Shown one piece after another: positions 16,915 through 26,667 of a stretch of 64,000 nucleotides of DNA. The position numbers and the translations under genes are program-made. This DNA is from Flavihumibacter sp. ZG627 (lineage in GTDB: Bacteria; Bacteroidota; Bacteroidia; Chitinophagales; Chitinophagaceae). Position 1 is the first letter of the stretch. The number at the start of each line of letters is the position of its first letter. The stretch covers positions 62,001-126,000 of the forward strand of contig NZ_JPHF01000008.1 of NCBI RefSeq assembly GCF_000814325.1, given 5' to 3'. Under the pieces are notes generated by a model that saw only the letters and a program-made list of their open reading frames with translations, was not told the origin of the DNA and ran no database searches.

Positions 16915-18201
16915 ATGAATAAATTCTTCAGCGCATTAGCATTCTCCCTGGTGCTGGCACAAATTATTTACGCCCAACCTTCACGCCTTATTAAGGCTGA
17001 TCCAACATATTCGTCTTTCAGCAAGGCAGGTTTTAGCCGTTTGAATAGTATCGTAAAACAATATGTAGATAGCCAGTGGATCGCCGGGGCCGTGATGATA
17101 GTTGCGAAGGATGGAAATATTGTTTATCATGAAGCAATTGGCTATAGTGATATTAGATCAAAGGAGAAACTCAGGACCGATCATATATTCCGCATCGCCT
17201 CTCAAACAAAGGCTATAACCAGTGTAGGTATAATGATGCTGATGGAGCAGGGCAAGCTTTTGCTAGATGACCCGCTTTCAAAATATATCCCGGCATTTTC
17301 GAATATTATGGTATTGGATAAATTCAATAAAGCCGACAGCAGTTTCACAACCATTAAGGCAAAACGGGAGGTCACGATCCGCGACCTCCTGACACATACA
17401 TCCGGTATCGGTTATGCGCAGATCGGATCAGAGGAATACCAGGCGATCACAGCAAAGGCAGGAGTATACGCGGGGCTGGGTGTATCGGGAATTACATTGG
17501 AAGACCAGGTACGCCGGATAGCAAGCCTGCCACTTGAACACCAGCCAGGAGAGCGTTTCACCTATGGACTCAACATAGACGTTTTAGGACGTGTGATTGA
17601 AGTAATCAGCAAGGAGCCTCTTGATAAATTTTTCCGAAAGAATATTTTTGATCCGCTGGGTATGAATGATACCTGGTTCTACCTGCCCGCAGATAAGCAT
17701 AAGAGACTGGTAGCTTTACATGGGGAAGATTCAACCGGAAAATTATACAGGATCACGGAACCTATCCCATTGGCTGGAGCAGAAATGGATGCTGATTATC
17801 CCCTTTCGAAAGGAAAGATGTTTGCAGGTGGCGCAGGATTATCATCTACCGCAAACGATTATGCGATTTTCATGCAGATGGTCCTCAATGGCGGCATCTA
17901 TAACGGAAAACGCCTTTTAAGTGATAACAGTGTGAAATTGTTGTCTGTGAACCAGATTGGCGACCTCATGGTTGGTAACAATAAATTCAGTTTAGCTTTC
18001 GGCATATATACACCTAAGGAAGCGGCCAGGTTAGGGCTGCCTGCTGGCACACTTGAATGGGGAGGCGCTTTCAACTCGTCATATTGGATTGACCCGGAAA
18101 ATGGGATCATTGCTCAGCTTTTCATTAACCAATGGCCCAATAGCCATGGTGATATCCATGATAAATTCAAAGTGCAGGTTTACTCTGCTCTTGTTGAATA
18201 A
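16915..18201 (+). CDS. Exported serine hydrolase of the class C beta-lactamase family
   Basis: A 428-residue periplasmic or secreted serine hydrolase. Residues 1-21 (MNKFFSALAFSLVLAQIIYAQ) are a signal peptide. The nucleophile motif SxxK is S96-Q-T-K99 in FRIASQTKAITS; the second-motif Tyr is in FTYGLNIDVLGRVIE; the third-motif equivalent is the WGG in LEWGGAFNSSYWIDP. LLTHTSGIGY is also typical. Members include esterases, peptidases and lactamases, so the substrate is open. It lacks the DUF3471 tail. The gene is alone between two minus-strand groups; a TATATTTA at 16891 is one base off the -7 consensus. Its 3' end is 22 bp from the convergent S41 gene, with no visible terminator. Confidence 0.9.
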   Translation: MNKFFSALAFSLVLAQIIYAQPSRLIKADPTYSSFSKAGFSRLNSIVKQYVDSQWIAGAVMIVAKDGNIVYHEAIGYSDIRSKEKLRTDHIFRIASQTKAITSVGIMMLMEQGKLLLDDPLSKYIPAFSNIMVLDKFNKADSSFTTIKAKREVTIRDLLTHTSGIGYAQIGSEEYQAITAKAGVYAGLGVSGITLEDQVRRIASLPLEHQPGERFTYGLNIDVLGRVIEVISKEPLDKFFRKNIFDPLGMNDTWFYLPADKHKRLVALHGEDSTGKLYRITEPIPLAGAEMDADYPLSKGKMFAGGAGLSSTANDYAIFMQMVLNGGIYNGKRLLSDNSVKLLSVNQIGDLMVGNNKFSLAFGIYTPKEAARLGLPAGTLEWGGAFNSSYWIDPENGIIAQLFINQWPNSHGDIHDKFKVQVYSALVE

Positions 18202-18223
18202 GCATTTCCAATACCCATTTTAA

Positions 18224-21200
18224 TTATTTCCTGACCCTTACCGGAAAGGCTGGTCGTTTTGGTTGAACAGGAGGATTTTTTTCTAATTCCTTTAATGCAA
18301 TCTCTATTGCCTTCTCCAACTGGGGATCCTTACCCGATATTACTTCCGCAGGGGTTTGCTCCACTTCAATATCCGGCGCTACTCCAACATTCTCAACAAT
18401 AAACCCATCTTTTGTCCAGATGGCAAGATTTGGTGCTGTAACCATTCCGCCATCCATGAGAACGGGAAAGCCCAAAATTCCTACCAATCCACCCCAGGTA
18501 CGTTTCCCGACCAGAGTTCCTAAATTGAATTTGCGGAACATCCAAGGTAACATATCACCCCCAGAACCGGCTGTTTCATCAATGATCATGACTTTCGGAC
18601 CCTGAATGGAGGCAGTCGGACTCTTAATATCCTGGCCGTAACGGGTATGCCAATACGCCTGCAGCGGTCGCCTGAGTATATCAATATAATAATCAGCCAA
18701 CTGACCACCACCATTGAATCTTTCATCAATAATGATGGCTTTCCTGTTTGCCTGGGGAAAAAAGTAGCGTTTAAAATATTCATGACCTGCATCTGCTGTA
18801 TTGGGAACATACACATATGCCACCTGCCCCTTAGTTGCTTCAGCTACCTTGCGTATATTTCCCTCTACCCAATCACGATTTCTTAACTCAAGTTCGTTTG
18901 CAACCGGAACAACCTTTACAATACGTGACCCGTTCATTGTGGGATTAGGACCAATTGTCAATTCAACAATTTTGCCGGCTGTAGCTTCAAAATATTTATA
19001 AATGCTTTCTGTTGCAACTACCTCCTTACCATTAACAGCCAGAATATAATCTCCCTCTTTTGCATTCACTCCCGGCTCTGTTAATGGTGACCGAAGATTG
19101 GGAGTCCAGTTAAGTCCTCCATAAATTTTCTTTAACCTGTAACGGTTATTTGCAATAGTGAAATCGGCACCCAGTAATCCACCAGGAATCTGTTCTTTTA
19201 CAGTTATCCTGTCGCCCCCGCCAACATTGTGATGACCCACTGCCAGCTCACTACACATCCATTGGATCACCCGGTTCAGATCAGACCTTGTTGATAAATG
19301 TGCGAGGAAAGGCCTGTACTTCTCTCTGATTGCATTCCAATCAGCACCATGCATACCCGGGTCATAAAAATAATCGCGGTTAACCCTCCAGGCCTCTTCA
19401 AATATCTGTTTCCATTCCTTCACCGGATCAATCTTAACTTGTAAAGCAGCGGTATTCAATACCCCCTTCCCCATTTCTGGTTTTTCACCTGAAGGGGCAA
19501 TCGTCCAGACATTGGATTTCACATACACCATTTTCTTACCATCTGCTGATAATGCATAATCCATCATCTCAACAACTTCAGTATCCTTTCTTTTTTTGAT
19601 ATCATACTTATGCATCAATCCCGATTGGAAATCATCCTGGTATTTTATATAGAGCAGCTCATTATCCTTGCCCATACCAAGGTTACCATAATTACCTGAA
19701 GATACTGGTATATCAATGATCCGGTTTTGAATGCCTTCCAGATCGATCCTGAGCTGCGCCACCGGCCTGGATGCTGGTTCCGCCTCTTTCTTATCGTTTG
19801 ATTTTTTACTGTCTTTAGCATCTTTTTCTGCCGACGGAGCAGTTTCAGCCTTAGCTGGATCCCCCATTTCTTCATCGCTTTCTTTTGCAAAAGGTGAAAT
19901 TGTTTCTTTTTGTAAGGTGGCGAGATAAATAGATTTAGTAGCACGCATATCCTGGTTCGATTGATCAAACCAATTCACTACCGGCCCTGCATTGGTAGAT
20001 GCAAAAAAGAAAAGATATTTTCCGGCGGGATCAAAAACAGGTTCAGTAACATCACTCAAACCATCTGAAACAGGAAAGGATTTGTCCTGTTCAATTGAGT
20101 AGAGACGAATGGTGCTGAAATTAGTTGCGCTGATCTTTGTATAGGCTATCCATTTTGAATCAGATGACCAGTCACCAAACATATCGCGGAAGGGTCCTGG
20201 ATGATAAACTTCATCCGTATCAATTTTTCGGATATTACCCGAAGCTATTGTCAGGACGTAAAGATTTCTGCCATTATCTACATAGGAGAAATATTTACTG
20301 TCTGGCGACCAGTTTCCATTTGCATAAAACCCATTTCCATTTAGTTTTATTTTCCTTGTCTCTCCTTTTCCATCCTGTGAACGGATATGTAATTCGTATT
20401 CTCCTGATGCATCCGAAAAATATGCAATGGATCTTCCATCGGGCGACCAGGAAGGATTATTCTCATGATGGGCAGGGCTCTCCGTCAGGTTACGAGGATC
20501 GCCTTTTTCCGCAGGAAGGGTGAAGATCTCTCCCCTGAAATCAACAGCAACCCTGGAACCGGATGGCGATATATCCACACCCCTGATGAATTGCGTACCC
20601 TTAGCAAATCTGGGTCGCAATTCCAACAGATCCGCTGCAATACCGATGGTCAGCTTTGTGCTGATTTTTGCTCCAGGGTCAAACTGGTGCAGGTAGCCTC
20701 CCTGCTCAAACAAAACACGCTCTTTGTTTGCAGAAAGATTCAATATAGGGAAGTCTTTGAAGTCTGTCAGCTGTTCAACTGATTTTGTATTCAGATCATA
20801 AGAATAGAGGTTAAACTCGCCATTACGATCGCTTCTGAAATAAAGTTTTCCATTAACCCATGATGGACTTGCATCATTACAACCACCTTCGGGCTGTGGT
20901 ATCTTAACTACTGATTTATCTTTAAACGAATACAGCAATATAGTTGCGATCCGGCCACCGCGGTAATTCTTCCATTGCGCAAATGCATCAAATAATGGCG
21001 TATATGCCAGCCAGTTACCATCAGGGGACCATGATGCGTAATTGGCATTTGGAATCTCGAGTTGCTTCACCAGTCCGCCGTCAACAGGTACGGTAAATAA
21101 TTGTGCATGTCTGTTAGTAAAAACCGCCCGTTGGCTCAGGAATAAAACTTCTTTTCCATCCGGAGAAAAACCCCTCACCATATCCGCTCCCGGGTGCCAG

Positions 21201-21511
21201 GTAAGTCGTGTTGGAATTCCTCCCTCCGATGATATGATATAAGCATCAATATTACCATCGTACTGCGCCGAGAAAGCGATCGTTTTGCCATCGGGTGAAA
21301 AGGCAGGCAAGGATTCTATGCCCTGATCAATGGTGAGTCTTTTTGGAGAACTGCCATCAGCGTTTGCCACCCAGAGGTCTTCTGCATAAATAAATGCAAT
21401 CTTTCCTGCTCCAACTGCCGGCTGCGTTAGCATTCGGGTATCAGCTGGGTCTATTGCATACATTGACAGGGATGTTAAGAACATCGCAACAAGGCTGGCA
21501 ATCCTTTTCAT
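18224..21511 (-). CDS. Tricorn-like S41 family peptidase
   Basis: A 1095-residue exported protease with the architecture of tricorn. After a signal peptide (MKRIASLVAMFLTSLSMYA) come WD40-like/TolB-type beta-propeller repeats to about residue 660 (repeated SPDGK...IAF/YFS), interrupted by a charged low-complexity stretch near 550-590 (EKDAKDSKKSNDKKE). A C1-type helical region (NRDYFYDPGMHGADW), a PDZ domain (about 765-850) and the S41 core follow; the nucleophile Ser is in IDETAGSGGDM near residue 983. It likely degrades peptides in the periplasm. It is the last gene of the mutY-ssb-gldE-gldD group, 22 bp after gldD, and probably co-transcribed with it. Confidence 0.93.
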   Translation of the reverse strand: MKRIASLVAMFLTSLSMYAIDPADTRMLTQPAVGAGKIAFIYAEDLWVANADGSSPKRLTIDQGIESLPAFSPDGKTIAFSAQYDGNIDAYIISSEGGIPTRLTWHPGADMVRGFSPDGKEVLFLSQRAVFTNRHAQLFTVPVDGGLVKQLEIPNANYASWSPDGNWLAYTPLFDAFAQWKNYRGGRIATILLYSFKDKSVVKIPQPEGGCNDASPSWVNGKLYFRSDRNGEFNLYSYDLNTKSVEQLTDFKDFPILNLSANKERVLFEQGGYLHQFDPGAKISTKLTIGIAADLLELRPRFAKGTQFIRGVDISPSGSRVAVDFRGEIFTLPAEKGDPRNLTESPAHHENNPSWSPDGRSIAYFSDASGEYELHIRSQDGKGETRKIKLNGNGFYANGNWSPDSKYFSYVDNGRNLYVLTIASGNIRKIDTDEVYHPGPFRDMFGDWSSDSKWIAYTKISATNFSTIRLYSIEQDKSFPVSDGLSDVTEPVFDPAGKYLFFFASTNAGPVVNWFDQSNQDMRATKSIYLATLQKETISPFAKESDEEMGDPAKAETAPSAEKDAKDSKKSNDKKEAEPASRPVAQLRIDLEGIQNRIIDIPVSSGNYGNLGMGKDNELLYIKYQDDFQSGLMHKYDIKKRKDTEVVEMMDYALSADGKKMVYVKSNVWTIAPSGEKPEMGKGVLNTAALQVKIDPVKEWKQIFEEAWRVNRDYFYDPGMHGADWNAIREKYRPFLAHLSTRSDLNRVIQWMCSELAVGHHNVGGGDRITVKEQIPGGLLGADFTIANNRYRLKKIYGGLNWTPNLRSPLTEPGVNAKEGDYILAVNGKEVVATESIYKYFEATAGKIVELTIGPNPTMNGSRIVKVVPVANELELRNRDWVEGNIRKVAEATKGQVAYVYVPNTADAGHEYFKRYFFPQANRKAIIIDERFNGGGQLADYYIDILRRPLQAYWHTRYGQDIKSPTASIQGPKVMIIDETAGSGGDMLPWMFRKFNLGTLVGKRTWGGLVGILGFPVLMDGGMVTAPNLAIWTKDGFIVENVGVAPDIEVEQTPAEVISGKDPQLEKAIEIALKELEKNPPVQPKRPAFPVRVRK

Positions 21512-21533
21512 ATTATGTGTTGTTTATTCGATA

Positions 21534-22196
21534 CTATTCCCGCCACTTCAATGTATTCACTAAATGAAGCAGGTCCTGCTTCAGGAATACATTGACCGGA
21601 CGTAATGAGTCTTCATTTGGGGTGGCATCAAAATAAAGGGCACCACGGAGAAAATGTTTTACAGAATCACTTAGTAGAAACTGGTTTGCTGTTGCAGTAT
21701 TTCCTCCTATACGAAAGAAAATTCCATCTATACCATTTGCAGTTCTAAATGCACTGTCTTCAATAGAACTGGCTTTATAGGAATGCTTGTACGAAAGCGT
21801 ATAAGAGCCGCTGATAAGTTTCTCAAAACTGTTTATGCCAACGGAATCAACATATTCTCCTTTACTGTTCTGCACCTTATAGCGTGCTTGTCCACCAATG
21901 CGATTATAACTTATATAGATTCGTCCACCCAGTTCAGGGATATCAATATTTATCCAGTAAGGATTTTCGGGTTGCTCCTCGAAGTAAGTACTGTCTTGTG
22001 TTATTTTACCATACACAGGATATTCAAATGTGTAAGGAAATCCAGGGCGGTCAAAAACCTGGTACTTATGCTCAGGAAGAGAAATTGCAAAATAGCCACG
22101 AGGCTTGGGAGTGAAGGGACTATTACAGGAAAAGGCAAATGCTGCTGCGAAGAAGATCAGGCAAAACAGATATACGTGGGCTCGTGAAGATCTCAT
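21534..22196 (-). CDS. gldD: Gliding motility lipoprotein GldD
   Basis: A 220-residue lipoprotein that in Flavobacterium is required for gliding. The signal peptide ends in a lipobox (AFAFSC, Cys24), followed by PFTPKPRGYFAISLPEHKYQVFD, the segment by which I recognise GldD. It acts in the cell envelope, anchored through the lipid. It lies 17 bp after gldE on the same strand, the standard Bacteroidota arrangement. Presence of gldD and gldE alone does not prove that the organism glides, because other gld genes are outside the window. Confidence 0.9.
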   Translation of the reverse strand: MRSSRAHVYLFCLIFFAAAFAFSCNSPFTPKPRGYFAISLPEHKYQVFDRPGFPYTFEYPVYGKITQDSTYFEEQPENPYWINIDIPELGGRIYISYNRIGGQARYKVQNSKGEYVDSVGINSFEKLISGSYTLSYKHSYKASSIEDSAFRTANGIDGIFFRIGGNTATANQFLLSDSVKHFLRGALYFDATPNEDSLRPVNVFLKQDLLHLVNTLKWRE

Positions 22197-22213
22197 GTAA
22201 AGAATTAATAAAA

Positions 22214-23530
22214 TTATACAGTTGTGATGGTAAGTTTTACTTTCTGAATCCGGTTACGATCCAGCTCCAGTATGGTGAACTGGAAATCACCAACTTCAAC
22301 CACTTCATTAACAGCCGGGAACTTACCATAGATCTCCAGGATCAATCCTGCTAGTGAATCGCTTTCGCCCCTTACCTCATCAAATGTATTCAACGGTACT
22401 CCTATCACTTTGCAAACATCATTGATCATGGTTCGTCCTTCAAAAATATAATTGTTTTGATCTAATTTCCGGTTCGCACTTTCTTCATCATCAAATTCAT
22501 CACGGATATCTCCAATGATCTCTTCCATGATATCTTCGAGAGTTACTATACCACTTGTTCCGCCGAATTCGTCCACCACCACTGCAAAGTGGGTACGGCG
22601 AGCACGAAAATCCTGTAACAGATCTTCAATCATTTTCTGTTCATGAACAAAATAGGGCTGGCGAAGAAGTGTATGCCACTCGAATGAATCTGACTCATCG
22701 AGGTATGGAAGAATGTCTTTGGTGTGGATCAGTCCCATTACTTCATCCAGGCTGTTACGATATACCGGAACCCTTGAGTAATGCAACTCCTCCAACTGTC
22801 TTACAAGCTCTCTGAAGCTTGTGTTATAGTCAATTCCGCTTACATCAAGCCTTGTGCGCATAACTTGTTTGACGGTTATATTCCCAAACTTTGCAATACC
22901 ACGCAGAATATTCTTCTCCTCTTCAGATGCGTTGCTATCTTCTTCAAGTTCCTCAAACTGGTTGCCTGCGTAATCGGTTCCAAAGGATCTTTCGATACCA
23001 TCTGTCATTCCTATCAACCAACTGCTTGCCCTTTTAAAAAGCAGGTGAACGATCTCCACCATGTATGATGCATCACGCGCAAATCTGAGATTGTTTTGTG
23101 CAGCATATACTTTGGGAAGCACCTCCCCAAAGAGTACCAGAAAAAATGTTACCAGTAAAACTTTAATGGAAAAATCTATCAGCCAGAAACTATTCTTGAG
23201 AGGAAGTAACTGGTCAATAAGAAAATTGGAAAGGATGATAATGGTGATATTAACAAGCGCGTTGCCTATACGCAGCGATCCCAGTAATAGCTTGGGTTCT
23301 TCAAGTAGGTTAACGATCCTTTTCCAGGAACCGCCCTGCTTGGTTTTAAGCATATTGATATCGCGGTGCGATAAACTGAAAAACGCTACAACAGCACCGG
23401 AAAGAAAATAAGAAATGATCAGTAAACTTAGTATAACTATCACCAGGAAGGTGGTACCCTGCAGATTGGCAGCCAGGAAAAAAGGGCTCCACAACAATGT
23501 AATAAAAGCATCTACCGAAACCTGATCCAA
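22214..23530 (-). CDS. gldE: Gliding-associated CNNM/CBS-domain membrane protein GldE
   Basis: A 438-residue HlyC/CorC-type protein. The N-terminal CNNM domain has three hydrophobic segments (about residues 25-55, 85-110, 115-140; FFLVLFGEVLPKVYA), followed by paired CBS domains (about 205-330; VMRTRLDVSGIDYNTSFRELV, SRVPVYRNSLDEVMGLIHTKDIL, FAVVVDEFGGTSGIVTLEDIMEEIIGDI) and a C-terminal CorC_HlyC domain. CNNM relatives transport or sense magnesium; GldE acts with GldD in gliding. It sits between ssb and gldD, the conserved Bacteroidota order. A weak hairpin lies between ssb and gldE, so gldE may also have its own start. Confidence 0.92.
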   Translation of the reverse strand: MDQVSVDAFITLLWSPFFLAANLQGTTFLVIVILSLLIISYFLSGAVVAFFSLSHRDINMLKTKQGGSWKRIVNLLEEPKLLLGSLRIGNALVNITIIILSNFLIDQLLPLKNSFWLIDFSIKVLLVTFFLVLFGEVLPKVYAAQNNLRFARDASYMVEIVHLLFKRASSWLIGMTDGIERSFGTDYAGNQFEELEEDSNASEEEKNILRGIAKFGNITVKQVMRTRLDVSGIDYNTSFRELVRQLEELHYSRVPVYRNSLDEVMGLIHTKDILPYLDESDSFEWHTLLRQPYFVHEQKMIEDLLQDFRARRTHFAVVVDEFGGTSGIVTLEDIMEEIIGDIRDEFDDEESANRKLDQNNYIFEGRTMINDVCKVIGVPLNTFDEVRGESDSLAGLILEIYGKFPAVNEVVEVGDFQFTILELDRNRIQKVKLTITTV

Positions 23531-23572
23531 AGCGGTTGTTTTTTGTTATCAATCCAGTTCTCCTAAGCGAAA

Positions 23573-23593
23573 GGCAGGTCGCGGAGGCCTGCC
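23573..23593 (-). terminator. Weak hairpin between ssb and gldE
   Basis: On the minus strand GGCAGG pairs with CCTGCC across 9 nt and is followed by TTTCGCTT. It could be a partial terminator after ssb; the T-run is poor. Confidence 0.3.
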
Positions 23594-23620
23594 CATGCAA
23601 ATATGAACTAATTTCTTCAT

Positions 23621-24058
23621 TCAGAATGGAAGGTCAGGATTTGGTTCCGGTGGTGCATCTTCATGACTCATTCCTTCCAACCCCTCCCCATGTACAGCTC
23701 CACCTGGTCCATGACCATGTATATCATTTCTTTTATCGAGCATGATGAGATTATCCCCCACCACTTCAGTGGCAAATTTCTTATTACCTTCTTTGTCTTC
23801 CCAACTCCTTGTCCTGAGACGACCCTCAATGTAAACCAGACTGCCTTTATGAAGGTATTTCTGTGCCAGTTCTGCCAATCCCCGCCATAATACCACTGTA
23901 TGCCACTCTGTTTGGGATATCAGCTTGCCGGCCCTGTCCTTGTAGGTTTCAGTTGTTGCAAGTGAAAATTTCGCTACCGCAATATTTCCTTCCAGAAATT
24001 GCACATCCGGGTCTTTCCCCAGATTTCCTATCAGCATCACCCTGTTTACTCCTCTCAT
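23621..24058 (-). CDS. ssb: Single-stranded DNA-binding protein
   Basis: A 145-residue SSB with the usual OB fold: MRGVNRVMLIGNLGKDPDVQFLEGNIAVAKFSLATTETYKD, TEWHTVVLWRGLAELAQKYLHKGSLVYIEGRLRTRSWED. The C-terminal tail is Gly/Pro-rich and ends in PNPDLPF, an acidic-hydrophobic tip of the type that recruits DNA repair and replication partners. It sits between mutY and gldE, the conserved Bacteroidota order. ATG 24058 gives the standard N-terminus. The 156-bp gap to mutY is AT-rich and could hold a separate promoter, but no consensus box was found. Confidence 0.95.
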   Translation of the reverse strand: MRGVNRVMLIGNLGKDPDVQFLEGNIAVAKFSLATTETYKDRAGKLISQTEWHTVVLWRGLAELAQKYLHKGSLVYIEGRLRTRSWEDKEGNKKFATEVVGDNLIMLDKRNDIHGHGPGGAVHGEGLEGMSHEDAPPEPNPDLPF

Positions 24059-24214
24059 AAAATATCATTTGAGGTTATGATTCGCCTGTTGGCCATAAGA
24101 ACTATCTAAAATTAATTTTTTTTAAGGGTATTCGGATCAATTTCTAACATTAAAGATCAGGCCATTTTCAGGCCCCAACTGTTTAGTACTGGTTTAAGTA
24201 GGATTATAAAAAAA

Positions 24215-25273
24215 TTAAAGAGGATCAGACTCCATATGTCGGGTAATGAAACGGGGGAAAGCGATCTTATCTAAAGCGTCTTTTGAAAATAGTTGGTATC
24301 CTGAATCCGTTTCCAGCGGACATTCCAGGTCAACCCGAATAAATCTACCGATAATGCTCTGATGGGTAAGTTGTTGCGTTATCTGCCTGGAGATGCCGGT
24401 GATATTGCCCTTAACGCGGCCCACCATTTTCTCAAGCTGATGGTTCAATACTGATTTATCTTCTTCAAGTGCTTCGGGTGTTTCAACCAGCACCCATTCA
24501 TGAAGATGTTTCCAGATATCAGAATCCATCCTTTGCCGGATATAATAGTGTCCTTTCCAATGCAGGATGAAATAATAAAAATATCGCGTTTTCCGGCTGA
24601 TGGATTTAGCCCTTATGGGCAACTCTCCTACCATTTTATTCAGGAAAGCCTGGCAATCGGGCTGTTGTGGGCAGATATCACAGCGTGGTTGAGTAGGTTT
24701 GCAAATAGTGGCTCCAAAATCCATGATTGCCTGGTTATAGGTGCCTGGATCCTCAAAATGTAAAAGTGCTGATGCAAGTTTTGCGTAGAGTTTTTTTCCT
24801 TCCGGGCCATCAGTTGGGGTGCTTATTCCAAAATACCTTGAAATGACCCTGAATACATTTCCATCCAATACAGCAAAGGGTAATCCAAAGGCAAAGGACG
24901 CAATAGCTGACGCAGTATACGGTCCCACACCCTTGAGTTTCAGGATCTCCTCATAAGAATCGGGGAATATGCCTTTACGTTCAAAAGCAATATACCGTGC
25001 GGTGGCTATGAGGTTGCGTGCCCGGGTGTAATATCCTAACCCCTCCCATAATTTGAAGATTTCCTCATCTTTTGCAAGGGCCATATCGGTAATGGTCGGA
25101 AAGGTATCTATGAAACGGTGGAAGTAGCTCAGCCCTTGTTCAACGCGGGTTTGCTGAAGAATTATTTCACTAAGCCAGATCTTATATGGATCCTTTTCTC
25201 CCTTCCAGGGCATCTCCCTTTTATTGGAGCTGGCATTCCAGTGGAGCAGCTTATCGGTGAATGGTTGGTCCAT
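24215..25273 (-). CDS. mutY: A/G-specific adenine glycosylase MutY
   Basis: Removes adenine mispaired with 8-oxoguanine. Of 352 residues, the helix-hairpin-helix is LKGVGPYTASAIASFAFGLP (112-131); the catalytic residues are Glu36 in WLSEIILQQT and Asp137 in VLDGNVFRV; the 4Fe-4S cluster ligands C191-x6-C198-x2-C201-x5-C207 are all present. The C-terminal NUDIX-like domain recognises 8-oxoG. It heads the minus-strand mutY-ssb-gldE-gldD-S41 group and is divergent from HU with a 171-bp gap. Nothing unusual. Confidence 0.96.
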   Translation of the reverse strand: MDQPFTDKLLHWNASSNKREMPWKGEKDPYKIWLSEIILQQTRVEQGLSYFHRFIDTFPTITDMALAKDEEIFKLWEGLGYYTRARNLIATARYIAFERKGIFPDSYEEILKLKGVGPYTASAIASFAFGLPFAVLDGNVFRVISRYFGISTPTDGPEGKKLYAKLASALLHFEDPGTYNQAIMDFGATICKPTQPRCDICPQQPDCQAFLNKMVGELPIRAKSISRKTRYFYYFILHWKGHYYIRQRMDSDIWKHLHEWVLVETPEALEEDKSVLNHQLEKMVGRVKGNITGISRQITQQLTHQSIIGRFIRVDLECPLETDSGYQLFSKDALDKIAFPRFITRHMESDPL

Positions 25274-25444
25274 ATTTAGGATAGGTTGGAAAAATAATTC
25301 AATTTAATTCAAAATCAATAAATTGCATAAGAGTTGCATGGTTTAGAAGTTTCGCTTATATTAACAAACAAATTCCTAGTTGCTGGGGAATACCGGTTCT
25401 CAGAACAGCATTCCTCCACTGTAAAAAGATTCAAAACAGGAAAT

Positions 25445-25765
25445 ATGAGAAAGGCAGACCTCATCAACCAGATTGCAGAAAAAACTGGCATCCCAAAGGT
25501 GGATGTACTGGTAACCCTCGAAGCAATGTTCAAAGAGGTGAAAGACACACTGGCGCAGGGCGAAAACATCTATATCCGAGGATTTGGAAGTTTTATTACC
25601 AAAAAGCGCGCCGCAAAGATCGGTCGCAACATTAAAAAGAATGTTGCGGTTGAGATTCCGGAACACTTCATTCCGGCCTTCAAACCTGCCAAAGAATTTG
25701 TGCAGGAGGTTAAAAAACTTAAAACAGTCAAAGAAGGGCAACCAAACCCCGACGAAGAGATGTAA
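25445..25765 (+). CDS. HU-family DNA-binding protein
   Basis: A 106-residue nucleoid protein of the HU/IHF family that bends DNA as a dimer. The N-terminal helices (MRKADLINQIAEKTGIPKVDVLVTLEAMFKEVKDTL) and the DNA-arm region (GENIYIRGFGSFITKKRAAKIGRNIKKN ... IPAFKPAKEF) are standard; the last 16 residues form a charged extension (VKEGQPNPDEEM). The ATG at 25445 gives the family N-terminus; an open frame begins earlier at 25334 but the extra residues have no family similarity. It is followed 23 bp later by the TPR gene. Confidence 0.94.
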   Translation: MRKADLINQIAEKTGIPKVDVLVTLEAMFKEVKDTLAQGENIYIRGFGSFITKKRAAKIGRNIKKNVAVEIPEHFIPAFKPAKEFVQEVKKLKTVKEGQPNPDEEM

Positions 25766-25788
25766 TTTTGCTGCCTTAACTCAGAAAG

Positions 25789-26634
25789 GTGAAAAAACAG
25801 CAAATCCTTGTTATCAGTGGCGGAGTATTCCTTCTGCTGCTGATTTATTTCTTTGGCAGCACTACCCCTCCTGGAAAACCTGTGGCAAAGCCGAGTACTG
25901 CTTCTATACAAAATTTTGATATTCAAACAGTTATCCAAGGGGCTACAACTAAGCTCAGCGAGCAGCAACAGGCTTACGTGAATGGTTTGAAGCAGTCTGT
26001 TGTAAGAGGTGATGTGAAAGATCAGCAAATCCGCACCTACAAACAGCTTGCAGCCTTCTGGAGCGACTCAGCCAGGGCCTTTATTCCCTTTGCCTATTAT
26101 ACGGCAGAAGCAGCTAAGTTGGAAAATTCTGAAAAAAGTCTCACCTTTGCAGCCCAATTATTGTTGGATAACCTGAGAGGGGTTGAGCAGCCTGAACTTA
26201 AATCCTGGCTTGCAGGCCAGAGTAAGGAGCTTTTTGAAAAGGCCATTGTACTGAATCCGGATAGTGATTCTCTGAAAGTTGGACTCGGAAGTACTTATAT
26301 ATTTGGTGCTCCCGCTGAAGACCCCCAGGCTGTGATGCAGGGTATCCAGCAAATACTTGAAGTGAATCGTCGCGATACAGGATTTATATATGCTGATAAG
26401 ATGTTGGGTATCGGTGGTATCCTGTCGGGCCAGTTTGATAAAGCAGTTGAGAGGCTTGAAAAAGTTGCGACCAAAGAACCGGCAGACCTTGAAGTTATGT
26501 TGATGCTGGCAGAAGGGTATGAACGGATGGGAAATAAGCAGAAAGCAATCAGCTGGTATGAACACGCTTCTGATCATGTTGCCAACCCGGCATTGAAAGA
26601 TGAGTTGAATAAAAGGATCCGGGACTTAAAATAA
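25789..26634 (+). CDS. Membrane-anchored TPR protein
   Basis: A 281-residue protein starting with GTG. An N-terminal transmembrane helix (VISGGVFLLLLIYFFG, residues 8-23) is followed by a linker and TPR-like helices: AYYTAEAAKLENSEKSLTFAAQLLLD (about 100-125), LFEKAIVLNPDSDSLKVGLGSTYI (about 148-175) and AVERLEKVATKEPADLEVMLMLAEGYERMGNKQKAISWYEHA (about 220-265). Function unknown; it probably scaffolds partners outside the membrane. It lies between HU and the bS22-like gene, and the grouping HU-TPR-small basic protein-RNase E/G is one I recall from other Bacteroidota. Confidence 0.85.
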   Translation: MKKQQILVISGGVFLLLLIYFFGSTTPPGKPVAKPSTASIQNFDIQTVIQGATTKLSEQQQAYVNGLKQSVVRGDVKDQQIRTYKQLAAFWSDSARAFIPFAYYTAEAAKLENSEKSLTFAAQLLLDNLRGVEQPELKSWLAGQSKELFEKAIVLNPDSDSLKVGLGSTYIFGAPAEDPQAVMQGIQQILEVNRRDTGFIYADKMLGIGGILSGQFDKAVERLEKVATKEPADLEVMLMLAEGYERMGNKQKAISWYEHASDHVANPALKDELNKRIRDLK

Positions 26635-26667
26635 ATTGAATCGTTAACAATATAAATTTCGACAAAG

